Source: Allomyces macrogynus ATCC 38327 (taxonomy: Eukaryota > Blastocladiomycota > Blastocladiomycetes > Blastocladiales > Blastocladiaceae). From it: a stretch of 19,513 nt of DNA. Of the stretch, positions 9,631 through 19,326 are shown piece after piece. Within the stretch, counting starts at the first letter, position 1, and each line of letters begins with the position of its first letter. The notes beneath the pieces were generated by a model. It saw only the letters and a list, made by a program, of their open reading frames with translations. It was not told the DNA's origin and searched no databases. The translations under genes and the position numbers were made by a program. The stretch spans positions 1,397,120-1,416,632 of the forward strand of contig GG745333.1 of assembly GCA_000151295.1 (NCBI GenBank), read 5' to 3'.

Positions 9631-10603
9631 CTACCGCTTCACGGTCAGCCACGTCGCGAGCGTGCCGGACGCATGGCCGAGCAGGACTTCGGCCGGATCA
9701 AGAGACTGGAGGTTGACGGGATCGACACGTGCGGGAGCTGTGGCGGGGGTGGACACAAACGCGATATTACCGAGGTGCAGGACAGTTGCGAACACACGCT
9801 CTACGTTGATCCATGACACGCTGAGCATCTGCGCGGCCTGCTGGTACCGCTTCAGCGCAGCACAAATCGTGTCGAGCGGATCAGAACTCGGGCTGAAATC
9901 CTAGTGCGTACCGAGGTACGACCACCGCTCAACGCCTGCAACCCCGAGGTCGTCGGCCGATATGACCGTACGCCGATCCGCTGCTGCCGCGGCAAAGTGG
10001 TGGAGAGCGTGGAAGTATCGCTCGTCACGCGCGGGGCCGGTGACGCGCGCCGTTTCAAGCAAGAACGAGCGCACGGTGAGCCGACACAGCGAGCCCGACC
10101 GGCGATCGAGCCCGAGATCAAAGAATCGACAGAACCGCGACGAGTTGGGGTTGAGCTGCGTCCCGGCGTTGCCCCAGGCCTCCATGAGCTCATTCGCCGC
10201 GGTTAGAATCGTGCCAGCGGATGGAGTCGAAGTATCGCGTGCGTTGCATTGTGCAGCGGGGCCGATGGTGGTCAAGTGGGCGAGCAGGTGGTTTAACGTC
10301 GACGTCTACGTTCACAAGATAACGATGGGATGATACTTCGTCCCGTCTATCACCTTTCGAGCCGGGACAAACCTTTCCAGCACCCGAGTCGCCAACAATA
10401 AGCACAATCTGGTCGTGAGCACTCTCGCGACCTCCAGTCGGATCGGCTGGACATGCGTAGGCGTCGTTGATCGGCTTGAGAGCAGCGAACCGCGCACGCT
10501 CAGCGTTTTGTCTATTTAGGTTGAGCTCACAGTGAGTTGTTCGTGATGATTGATCGCTTGCGATGCGTGTGCCGGCCCAGCAGCGAGTCATGTGTGTCCA
10601 CAT
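9631..10603 (-). pseudogene. Myosin motor-domain fragment (P-loop to switch I region and beyond)
   Basis: Minus strand, exon 10603-10373 (candidate ATG at 10603 or 10591), intron 10306-10372 (67 nt), exon 10305-9631. The intron splits the P-loop after Lys: GDSGAGK|T, compared with the myosin consensus GESGAGKT. It is followed by NELMEAWGNAGTQLNPNSSR with FCRFF (switch I, consensus NxxSSRFGK), RSFLLETARV, DERYFHALHHF, and VERVFATVLHLGNIAF with a short LLG...L stretch. TAG at 9901-9903 interrupts the frame, which then continues to another TAG at 9631-9633. Missing are the first 80-100 motor residues, switch II, the relay, the actin-binding region, the converter and the lever arm. As it stands it cannot be a motor. 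Most likely it is a truncated duplicate. The absence of frameshifts suggests recent decay or some retained expression. Confidence 0.75.
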
Positions 10604-10738
10604 GACCTGAACGCACCTTGGCTCTCCACGCGCCGTCGAATCGCACCATCCACCATCGCCCACGTTGAGCAGCAAGCCAGCAATCGCGATTACCAGCAGC
10701 ATCACGACCCACCACCACCACCAGCAGCAGCAGCAACC
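10604..10738. promoter_or_regulatory. Promoter and 5' leader of the Rrp3/DDX47 gene
   Basis: About 135 bp between the helicase start and the oppositely oriented myosin fragment. The leader just before the ATG is a CAN-type repeat (CCACCACCACCAGCAGCAGCAGCAACC), AT-poor and purine/C-rich. No TATA box seen. Confidence 0.45.
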
Positions 10739-12199
10739 ATGGAAATCCCAGAAGCGCCCGACAATGCGCGCGTCGACGAGACCGTTTCGTTCGCCGACCT
10801 CGTATGCATTTCAACTTGCACCAGCGCCGAGTCTACCCCCTAAGTCCCATGTCGAGCACCGTTACTCACCACGCATTCCTATGGCCATCCGTCCTAGGGT
10901 CTGAGCAAGGAGCTCTGCGAAGCCTGCACGCGGCTCGGATTCAAGCACCCGACCGAGATCCAGCGCGCGTCGATCCCTCCCGCCCTCGAGGGCAACGATG
11001 TGATTGGTCTGGCGCAGACCGGGTCCGGCAAGACGGCCGCTTTCGCGCTGCCCATCCTACAAGCATTGTGGGACGCACCGCAACCGTTTTTCGCCTGCAT
11101 CATGGCGCCGACGCGCGAACTCGTCTTCCAAATCAGCGAGCAGATCGAGGCGCTCGGTGCAGGCATTGGCGTGCGGTCGGCCGTGATCATTGGCGGAGTC
11201 GACATGATGTCGCAGGCGATTGCGCTCTCCAAGAAACCACACGTGGTCGTGTGCACGCCCGGGCGACTGCAGGACCACTTGGAGAACACCAAGGGGTTCA
11301 ATTTGCGCAATTTGAAGTACCTGGTCATGGACGAGGCCGACCGTTTGCTCGATATGGATTTCGGGCCCAAGATTGAACAGATTTTGGCCGTCTTGCCCGC
11401 AGACCGACGCACGTTCCTGTTTTCCGCGACTATGACCGATAAGGTCGCCAAACTGCAGCGCGCGTCGATTCGCGGCACGCCCGTGCGCGTGCAGATTGCG
11501 ACCAAGTATAGTACCGTCGGGTCGCTGTTGCAGTACTATGTGTTCTTCCCGCTCAAGCACAAGGACGTTTATTTGGCCTACCTGCTCAACGAACTCGCGG
11601 GCCACACGACGATTATTTTCACGACCACGGTCGTGGCCACGCAAAAGGTGGCCATGTTGTTGCGCAATCTCGGGTTCCCGGCGATTCCGATCCACGGGCA
11701 AATGACGCAGACGAAACGATTGGGCGCACTAAACAAGTTCAAGGCCGGGCAGCGGTCGATTTTGGTCGCGACCGATGTCGTTGCTCGTGGTCTTGATATC
11801 CCCTCGGTCGACTTGGTCATCAACTACGACGTGCCGACCAACTCCAAGGTCTACGTTCACCGCGTTGGGCGGACGGCGCGTGCCGGTCGTGCGGGGAAGG
11901 CCATTACGTTTGTTACGCAATACGACGTGGAGCCGTACCAGCAGATCGAGGCGCTAATTGGCAAGAAGTTGGACGCATTTGCCGTCGACAAGGACCAGGT
12001 GATGCTTTTGGCGGAACGTGTCGACGAGGCGGCACGGCTGGCCGCGCAGCAGTTGCGCGAAGAGGCCAAGGCGGCAAGGGAGTCGGGCAAGAAGCGGCGC
12101 AAGAACGATGTGCCGTCCGACACGGAGGAGGCCTCGGAGCGGATCAAGGGGACCAAGGACAAGTACAAGCACCTGCGCAAGAAGACCAAGAGCAAGTGA
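10739..12199 (+). CDS. RRP3: DEAD-box RNA helicase Rrp3/DDX47, 18S rRNA processing
   Basis: ATP-dependent RNA helicase of the nucleolus, needed for pre-18S rRNA maturation in the known family. Exons 10739-10801 and 10898-12199; intron 96 nt; 454 residues. Motifs in order: Q-motif region ([19 protein letters not shown] with PTEIQ), AQTGSGKT (residues 60-67), PTREL (92-96), TPGR, DEAD (166-169), SAT (197-199), [27 protein letters not shown] and [11 protein letters not shown] (342 on). [20 protein letters not shown] and a Lys-rich tail ending [14 protein letters not shown] are typical of Rrp3/DDX47 rather than other DEAD-box proteins. The start ATG follows the CAGCAACC leader and gives a short acidic N-terminus ([17 protein letters not shown]). 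Stop TGA 12197-12199. The long second exon carries no disruption. Confidence 0.95.
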
Positions 12200-12630
12200 G
12201 CCGAGAGGGCGGGGTCGCTAGTGTCGGGTGTGCATCTGGGTGTGCTGTATAAATTATCAAAGGAACCGATTCATCTTTTCGTCTACATGCGGGTCCTTGT
12301 CCACCCGATCTTGTCCACCAGAATCGAGCGCTCACAGTCGAATAGGGCACGCCGTCGTTGGCGGTTTGCGACTTCCGTGGATGCGGTCGAAACGACACTG
12401 ACGAAGCCGCGACGCCAGGTTAGGTTATCTCTCCACACCACGTCCTCGGCTGCCAGCCGCCCGCGTCAGGCTCGGTCGTCGAATCCGGCACGATGCGGCG
12501 GCTTCTCCTCCCCGCGAAGCCGACGACACGCAAGGACTCGCTGCATTAGCACGAGACCGCCCTCCAACTCGCTGCAGCCGCGTCTTCTGGCGCCTCGGTC
12601 GCCCCCGTCTCGCTCAGTCTCGTTCCAACC
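12200..12630. other. Intergenic region: RRP3 3' end and ELF1 promoter/leader
   Basis: No gene seen in 431 bp between two + strand genes. An AT-rich patch (TATAAATTATCAAAGG, about 12246-12261) may belong to the helicase 3' UTR. The last 150 bp are C/T-rich and lead into the ELF1 start. Confidence 0.5.
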
Positions 12631-13232
12631 ATGGGCAAGCGCAAGTCGTCGCGAAAACCCGTGGCCAAGGTCAAGCCCAAGCTCGCGACCGTCTTCAACT
12701 GCCTGTACTGCAACCATGAAAAGTCGGTCGAGGTGAAAATGTATGGCAGAGAAGCCAAGCACGGTCCGTGGCCGTTCAAGGCCAAGACTGACCCTTGCCG
12801 TGCCCGCTTGCTTCTTCTGGAACAGGGAGCGCGACAAGAAGATTGGCACCATCAAGTGCCGTGTGTGCCAGGAGCTGTGGCAGACGACGATTAGTGGTAT
12901 GTCACGCTCATTCTTCACACCTCACGCGCCCCAACTGACGCTGTCGGTTCGCCCCACCAGCCCTCTCGGAACCCATCGACGTCTACTCAGACTGGATTGA
13001 CGCGTGCGAGGCTGCGCAGCGCGAGGCCGACACGCACGCCGCGCAGTACGGCGCCTACGACGACGAGGACGCCTATGGCGCGCACCACGACGACTATGCG
13101 CACGATGACCCCTATGCGGTCGACGACCGGCCGCGTGCCGCTGCGTCGCGGGCTCCGCGGCCGGCGATTCCTGCCGGTGGACGCGCATTAGACGATGCTG
13201 CCGACAATTTCTTGGAGGAGGATTTGTACTGA
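12631..13232 (+). CDS. ELF1: Transcription elongation factor 1 (Elf1/ELOF1), zinc-binding, with acidic tail
   Basis: Travels with RNA polymerase II and, from family knowledge, helps passage through nucleosomes and transcription-coupled repair. Exons 12631-12740, 12826-12896 and 12961-13232; introns 85 and 64 nt, both with CTGAC branch sites. The product has 150 residues. The basic N-terminus [10 protein letters not shown], the [16 protein letters not shown] and [15 protein letters not shown] zinc motifs (two CxxC pairs), and [16 protein letters not shown] are near-identical to the family. The C-terminal half is a Tyr/Asp/His-rich acidic tail ([20 protein letters not shown]) ending DNFLEEDLY. 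Such acidic tails occur in fungal Elf1 but not in the roughly 83-residue animal forms. Stop TGA 13230-13232. It converges on the SNF2 locus. Confidence 0.95.
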
Positions 13233-13564
13233 GTGGGCGAGGAGGAGAATTTGGAATGCGGGCGTGTTTGTGTCGCCTAATACGCAGCAGCCACAGCCAC
13301 GTCGACACTCGATGCGTGGGCTTGCTGGAGACTCGGAGAGAACGCCGACGACACGACACAGAAACGAAAGACCAATCAGAATATCTGTCCATTGCGAGAC
13401 CTTGATCCACGACTCCTCGCGGCCGTCCCGCACTGCTCGCTGGCCACTCCTTACCCCCACCCCGTCCCCCTCTTCTTGTTCTTCTTGCCGCCCTGTTCCA
13501 CGTCAACGTTAGTTCTCCCACTTCGTCAAACTCTCCCCCTCATCCATCAAAACTAAGTCACACT
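13233..13564. other. Intergenic region between convergent ELF1 and SNF2 loci
   Basis: Nothing recognised in about 330 bp. Presumably both 3' UTRs. It holds C/T-rich patches (13440-13500) and no ORF that looks conserved. Confidence 0.5.
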
Positions 13565-13777
13565 TTATGTGGCGTCGCGCCCGTTCCCGACGCGGATGCG
13601 CGCTGGTGCAGGCGCAGGCGGTGCCGACGTCTTCGCGCGCTTCGTCGGGGACGCGTTGTTGCTACTACTTCCGCTGTTACTGCTACTGGCCGACATAGGC
13701 CGTTTCTTGCTTGGCCGTGGGTTTTAAATGACCGGGACCGACGCCGACGCGGTCGCACGGTTGGTGTTGGATCCCCG

Positions 13778-13801
13778 CGGCGGCGGCGGCGGCGGCGGCG
13801 C
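13778..13801 (-). repeat. CGG/CCG trinucleotide run encoding polyproline
   Basis: About eight CGG units on the + strand, read as polyproline in the C-terminal SNF2 frame (ending at TAA 13724-13726). Confidence 0.85.
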
Positions 13802-16800
13802 AGGGGAAGCAGGCCACGGCGTGGGCGGGTCAGGTTCCACGACCATGACCTCGTCTTCCGAGTAGTAAATCACAATCACTTCGCGGACCGGCGCGGGGAC
13901 AGGCGGCGGCGACGACTGCGGCGTGGTCTCCTTGATCCGGTTCGCCACGTGCGGCGCGAGCAGCGCGGGGAGTTGAGTGCTGCTGCTGCCGGCCGACGCT
14001 GGCCGGCTCGATCGCAATCCGACGTCCTTGTCGCTGTGCGGGAACAGGATCAGTGACGGCTTGCGCTGCCGCTGAGGCGGTGGGGCGACGGGCGGTGTCA
14101 CTGCTGGTGGAGGTGGCGGTGGGGTGGTGCGCAGTACTGTGGGCGGCGCGACGGGTGGAACAGCTGGTGCCTTGAGCGGCTGCTTGGGCGGGGACGACGG
14201 CGCGGCCTGTACAGAGGAGGGCAGCGAACTTGGTTTCGACGAGCTTGGCCGAGATGGCTCCTGCGTCGTGGTGGTGGCGACCGTGCCACGTCGCCGTTGC
14301 AGTCGACGGTGCGGCCGGAATCGCGCTCCCGTTGATCCCCACCGCGGCGGCCAGCCGTGCGTCTTCGTTGCCACAGGCTGGTCTCAACAAGGTCGATGCC
14401 GGCGCACTTGCTCGCGATCCCGCTCCGGCCGTGACAGGCGCCGGTCCCGCCGCGGACGCGGCAGAGCCCGTTGGTGACGGCCGAGGCGGCACCGCTGCCG
14501 CCGTTGACGCGGCGTGTTCATGCAGCTCGAACGCCACGGCTCGTCCACCACCTGACGCTGTCGCCGGCGGTGGAGGCGGCACCCCGGCCGTGGCCGCGTC
14601 CCCGATCTGCCCAGGCCCTGCGGCGTGCGGCAGCGTCGTGCCATTGAACTCGACGAACGCGCGCCCCTGATCAAACTCGTCGCCGTTCCCCTGCTCGTTC
14701 TCCTGCGCGGGACCCTGCGCGAGCAACTCTTCCGGGAATTCCATGGCCATGGGCGCGACCTGTGCGCCGGCGCCGCCGCGCGCGCGGGACGACCGTTGCC
14801 TGCGCGCCTGCTGCCGCGCGTTTTGAATCAAGTGGTCCTCGAGATCAATCCGCTGCGGCGCGAAAAACAGCTTGATGTCCTTCACGTCGACGATCCACGG
14901 CAAATCGTGCACGACGTGTTGGAGGACAACGTCGTCGGGCGCGGCCGCGGCGAGCGCTGCCGCGTCGCGCGGCATGACGATGTCCGGATCGAACCGCGCG
15001 TTCAGTCTATCAGCGCGGAAGTACTGTTTCACCGTTTCGGCAGCGTGATCTTAGCGAGTGTCTGTTGCGCGAGCGCCGATTTCCGGACTTGTGTCTTGAA
15101 CATGCCGTGCTCGAACGTGACTTGAACGACGAGGCGGTAGACGACGACCGGTTTCGTCTGCCCGAGCCGGAACGCACGGCCAATCGCCTGCACTTCGGCC
15201 GAGGGATTCCACTGAAAATCAACAATGATGATGCGCGACGCGGCGACTAGATTCACGCCCGTACCACCGGCGGTCGTGCTGATCAGGAACGCGCCGCTGC
15301 GCGAGTCCCTATCATTGAACTCGGCGATCTGCCGCTGCCGGTCCTTGTCCTCGGTCCCACCATGCAAGAAGCACACGTGGAACGCGCGTGCGCGCAGCGC
15401 CGCGGCCAGGAACTCGAGCGACTGCACCGACTGCAAAAACACAATCGCCCTTTCCTTGTTGCGGCCCGACCGGAAATGCTCGAGCAAGGCGAGGCACACG
15501 TCCGTTTTGGACGAGACGGTCAGTGCATCAAGATGTACTCGTCGAGCCACGCAAGCGGGTTCACGGCTGGGGTCGCATCGGATGCAGTGGCGGTCGCAGC
15601 GCCATCGACCTCCTCGTCCGAGAGATCGTCCATGTCAATATACTGGTACCCGTCCCCTTCGTCGTCGAGCACGATCACGGGCACGCCTTGCTTTGCCGGC
15701 GCCGAAGCCGACGCGCCGGCGGCCGGATCCGCACTCTCGTCCCCGCCGTCCCCATTGCGCCGTGCCGCCCGCGCGATCTTGGGTTTCCGCAACGCGCGCA
15801 TAAACACGGTCAGGTGGTTGAAAATCTGCGTGAACCGCTTTACAATGGCGAGGTGGCTGCCCACGCCCATGTCGGGACTCGGCTGGCTCTGCAAGAACGT
15901 GAGCACGAGCGCCTTTTGCTCGCGCGTCACGTCCAAGTAGGCGGCAGGTTCTGCTTGAGCAGCGAGTTGCAGCGAGTTGTCGCGGCGCAAGACAATGTCG
16001 GCCAATAACTCGCCGAGAAACTCGAGCGAATAGGCGGCGCACTTGCGCTCGGCCTGCGTGGAATCCGATTTTTGCCCGGCCATGATCGGCCGCTCGCACT
16101 TGTCGCGGAACTCTTCACGCGAGCCGAGGTTCCCGCCAAAGATCGTCGTCAGGTTGTAGTACTCAATCAGCGAGTTTTGCAGCGGCTTTTCTAGATAGCT
16201 AGTCATCCATCTGTGCGTGGTCAGTCACTTGCTCGCATCCAGCACGATGCCACACCGCCAACGAACGTACATGTGCGCCTCGTCAAACACCCACAACGAC
16301 CCGTTCCCCAACACGTCCTTTTCCACAACCTCCCTCGTCGCGTCATTCCCATACAGCGACGTGAGCATCGGGAAGATCAAGTTCAACACGCCGCCCTGCC
16401 TCGCCCACTGCTTGATCCGTTCGACGCGGCGCGGGATCAAAACGTCATTGACGAGATCCACGTGCGACCCGGCGTGCCGATACTTTGGCTTGACCCACTT
16501 GTCAAACTCGGCGACCCAGTTGGGCGCGACCGTTTTGGGCGCCATGATCACGACGCACCGCGTGCGCAGGTCCTCCACCGACGGCACGACGCGCTTCATG
16601 TAGAAGAAGGTCGTGTAGATGAAGGTGATGGCCTGCACGGTCTTGCCGAGCCTCATTGCGTAGGCGAGAATCTCGCCCGTCTTGTCCTCGTGAATGCGTT
16701 TCCACATGAACCGCACGCCTTCTACCTGGATAAATGACGAAGGGAGGGTGTGAGAAAATTAGAACGGACCGGGATAGAAAGGGGGGGAGAATAAAAGTAG

Positions 16801-17198
16801 CAAAACTAACCTGATACGGCTTGAGGTGCTCGTCGAGGAACGACAGCAAATAGATCGCCTGGCAGTTGTGCGAGCTGAGGAGGAGGACTACAAGCACCCA
16901 ATCAAGTCAGCCATCAGCCTCACGTCATCAACGACGATCCCCAGCAATACGAACTCGATTACCGGGATGCTGTCCAAACGCGACCGCATTCTCGACGGTC
17001 GGCTCTGCGGGCGGCGTGACCGTGCGCGACTCGTGGCCGCCTTCGGTCCCCCGCACCGACGGTCGACGCCGTCTCACCTCCGGGGGTCACCATCGGCGGC
17101 GCGGGCGTGGGCTCAGGCACCGGGGGTGGCGGCGCGGGCACAGGAGCGGGCTCGTTGGCACTCGGCGGACGGGTTGACTGGACTCGCCGGAGCCGGAC

Positions 17199-17342
17199 CT
17201 GTTGGGCTCGCGACGGCCGATGGATCAGTCTCGACAACGGGCACCGACGGGCGAATATCGTTCTTCGGCTGGCGCACCTACACTCTCGACGGGTCAGTCT
17301 CCACTCCCGATCCACGACTTGCGCCCCACAAGCACCACGTAC
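17199..17342 (-). other. Compound intron of the SNF2 locus with a duplicated branch-site block
   Basis: Donor GTACGT at 17342. Two acceptors are possible: GTGTAG ending at 17278 (65 nt) and CAACAG ending at 17199 (144 nt). GAGACTGAYCCRTCG occurs before each. Only the longer form keeps the frame to the next donor (17077); the shorter form reaches a TGA. Confidence 0.5.
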
Positions 17343-17664
17343 CGTCAAATTGGCCACCAGCCCGCGCTTCACCTCGTCGTAAAACTCACTCCACACTTCA
17401 CGCAACGGCGCGAACCCGCCCCGGACACGACGGAACGCGACAAACTGCACTTTCAGACAAAACAGCGCGGGCGCCCACTGGCCGAGCGCGTCGGGCACAG
17501 CCAACGTGCGCGCAACAAGCGCCGAGTACGTGCGCACAGCGCAGTAGAGTGCGGGCGGCGAGTCGAACGCGTCGATGGCGCGCTGTAAGTGCACCATGAC
17601 CTGCAGTTGCATGGCGCCCGACCGGCGCTCGAGCCCGGCGAGGGGTGGCGGCGAGACTGAGCCG

Positions 17665-17700
17665 TCAGCGGCGATGAGCTCGTCAGCGGCGATGAGCTCG
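17665..17700 (-). repeat. Perfect 18-bp tandem duplication in the acidic N-terminal region
   Basis: The + strand unit TCAGCGGCGATGAGCTCG occurs twice in a row. On the coding strand it duplicates DELIAA in a run of aspartates. It adjoins a GTC/GAC trinucleotide run (17700-17720). Confidence 0.85.
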
Positions 17701-19326
17701 TCATCGTCGTCGTCGTCGTCACGAACGATAAAGTCACGCAGGTCATCGTGTTCGTGGGCCGTTTCGGGAGCATCGGTGCCGTCGGCGTCGGACTCGACCT
17801 CGTCTTCCCACTCGGTCTCGTCGCTCGCATCAGCGTCGGCATCGACGTCCTGGTCCACGTCCATCACTTCATCAACACCAGCCGCCATTTCGGGCGGTGG
17901 CGCGTCCGGCTGATCGCCCGCCGCCGTTGCCGCATCCCTCTGCATCGCGGCATGCTCCTCAATCACAGCCACAAAAATCTTATCGCGGCATAAATCATCC
18001 ACCAACACATCGAGCGCAGGGCACATCGCGACCAACTCGGCCTTGGACGTGCACCGCTGCTCGAGCACCTTATCAATCATCGCCGGCAATCGCTCCGTCT
18101 GGTACAGCCTGATCCGGCGCCTCATCCCCGCCAGCGTGCGCGAATGCGTGCGCACAATCCTGTCCTTGTCCAACTTCGGCGCCTGGTCCCTCCGTCACAT
18201 CGCCTGCCGATCGCGCAAGTACGCGTGCACGATCTCCAGCGCGTCGGCGGCGGGAGCAGCAGCGCGTCGTCCTCGACATCTTCCATGCCGCAATCGTCGT
18301 CGTCGTCGAGCTAGTGGCCGGCCGAATCGCCCTCGCCGAGGGCGCCCACGGGGATCGCGTCCGGGTCGGCGTCCGGGTCGGCGAGGACCGCCATGACATC
18401 GACGTTGGCGAGCGGGTCGTCGAGAACGTGTGCGCGCAGGAGCCGTTCGAGACAGTCTGCGAACGCGGAACTTGGCGGGATCGCGGTGAGAGCGCTGTCG
18501 TGGTCCGAGTCGCTCCCGTCGGCGTCGGTATCATGATCTTGACCCGCAGCGGCGCCAGCGGGTGGTTCCTGGTCGTCGTCCACTGCGACATCCACGTCCA
18601 TCCCATCAGCGTCGACGTCGGACATCGGCAGCGGCGGTGGCAGTGCGTCCGCGGCCGCCAGCTCCACTTCCTCTAGCACCGCCGCGCGCACCACCATCTC
18701 GTCCACAACCTCCTCAAGCGCTTCCCACTCGCAGCGCATCTCGCGCTTCGCTTTGCGCGCACGCACGTCGCGCCGCACATCGCGCATCATCGTGGCCTCC
18801 ACCCCTGCATCCAGCCCGCGCACTGGTCGCGCGACCGGGGCCACTGTGACCACATTCACATCGATGCGCGTCCAAAACTCGTCTTCCACGCCCGACTCGA
18901 CGCGCGCAGGGGAGAGAATCATGGCGCGTACCGTGTCGCGCGTGACATAGTCCCCGACCTCGTTCCGTTCGCGCGCGAGCCAGTGCGCCGACACGCGGCC
19001 GGCGCGCGCGGACGCGACGCCGGGCGAGAAGAACATGACGGCGAGGCGCGGACTTTGCGAAAGAGGGCACGCGACGAGCTGGTCGAGCGCGTCGAGCCGC
19101 AAGTGGCGCGCACGTCGCGCAGGACGCGATCGCGGGTCGTCGCGGGAATGCCGAGCAGTGGGCCGGCAGAGGCGAGGATCGCGCGCCACCGTGGTTCGGC
19201 ACGGAGGGGGACGTAGCGCGCATGGTGCGGCGCGGGGTGGTGGTTGGCGTCGTGACTTGGGTCTAGGTCGGGTAGCCCGCGCAGACGGTCGCTCGTGGCG
19301 ACCGCGGGGCCGGGCGGCGCGTCCAT

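Larger units (their letters stand above)
13565..19326 (-). pseudogene. SNF2-family chromatin remodeller, ATRX/ARIP4-like, disrupted
   Basis: Start ATG 19326 in a strong context (GCCGCCATGG). Exons: 19326-17343, 17198-17078, 17004-16963, 16887-16811, 16725-16271 and 16210-13565; introns 144, 73, 75, 85 and 60 nt. Recognisable parts: a long acidic N-terminus; FLDEHLKPYQVEGVRFMW; motif I region ILAYAMRLGKTVQ; motif Ia APKTVAPNW; DEAH; PLQNSLIEYYNL; IVFLQSVQSLEFLAAAL; STTAGGTGVNLVAA; QAIGRAFRLGQTKPVVVYRL. The C-terminal region is Pro-rich, with a SUMO-interaction-like patch (VREVIVIYYSEDE) and a KKRP...PTKRAKT nuclear-signal-like end. The QTKPVVVYR phrase points to the ATRX/ARIP4 branch. Breaks: frame changes near 19108, 18253, 15531, 15045 and 14285; TAG 18311-18313; TGA 18195-18197; TAA 13724-13726. 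Neighbouring genes show no frameshifts, so decay is favoured over general sequence error, but errors remain possible. Confidence 0.7.

Noticed and set aside
9882..9911. A 19-nt mini-intron (GTACGC...TTTCAG) removing the myosin TAG
   Set aside because: It is far shorter than any other intron here and would shift the frame away from the downstream myosin homology.
15040..15060. Programmed -1 ribosomal frameshift to explain the SNF2 frame changes
   Set aside because: Four of the five changes have the -1 direction, but none has a slippery X-XXY-YYZ heptamer, and stops and motif damage accompany them.
17040..17080. Frameshift at the G5 run in the SNF2 locus
   Set aside because: A 73-nt intron (17005-17077, GTGAGA...CCGCAG) explains the frame change with correct phase, so no indel is needed there.
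16959..17599. Long + strand ORFs (for example 16826-17599) in the SNF2 region
   Set aside because: Arg/Pro/Thr-rich antisense shadows with no motifs; the minus strand carries helicase motifs and consistent introns.
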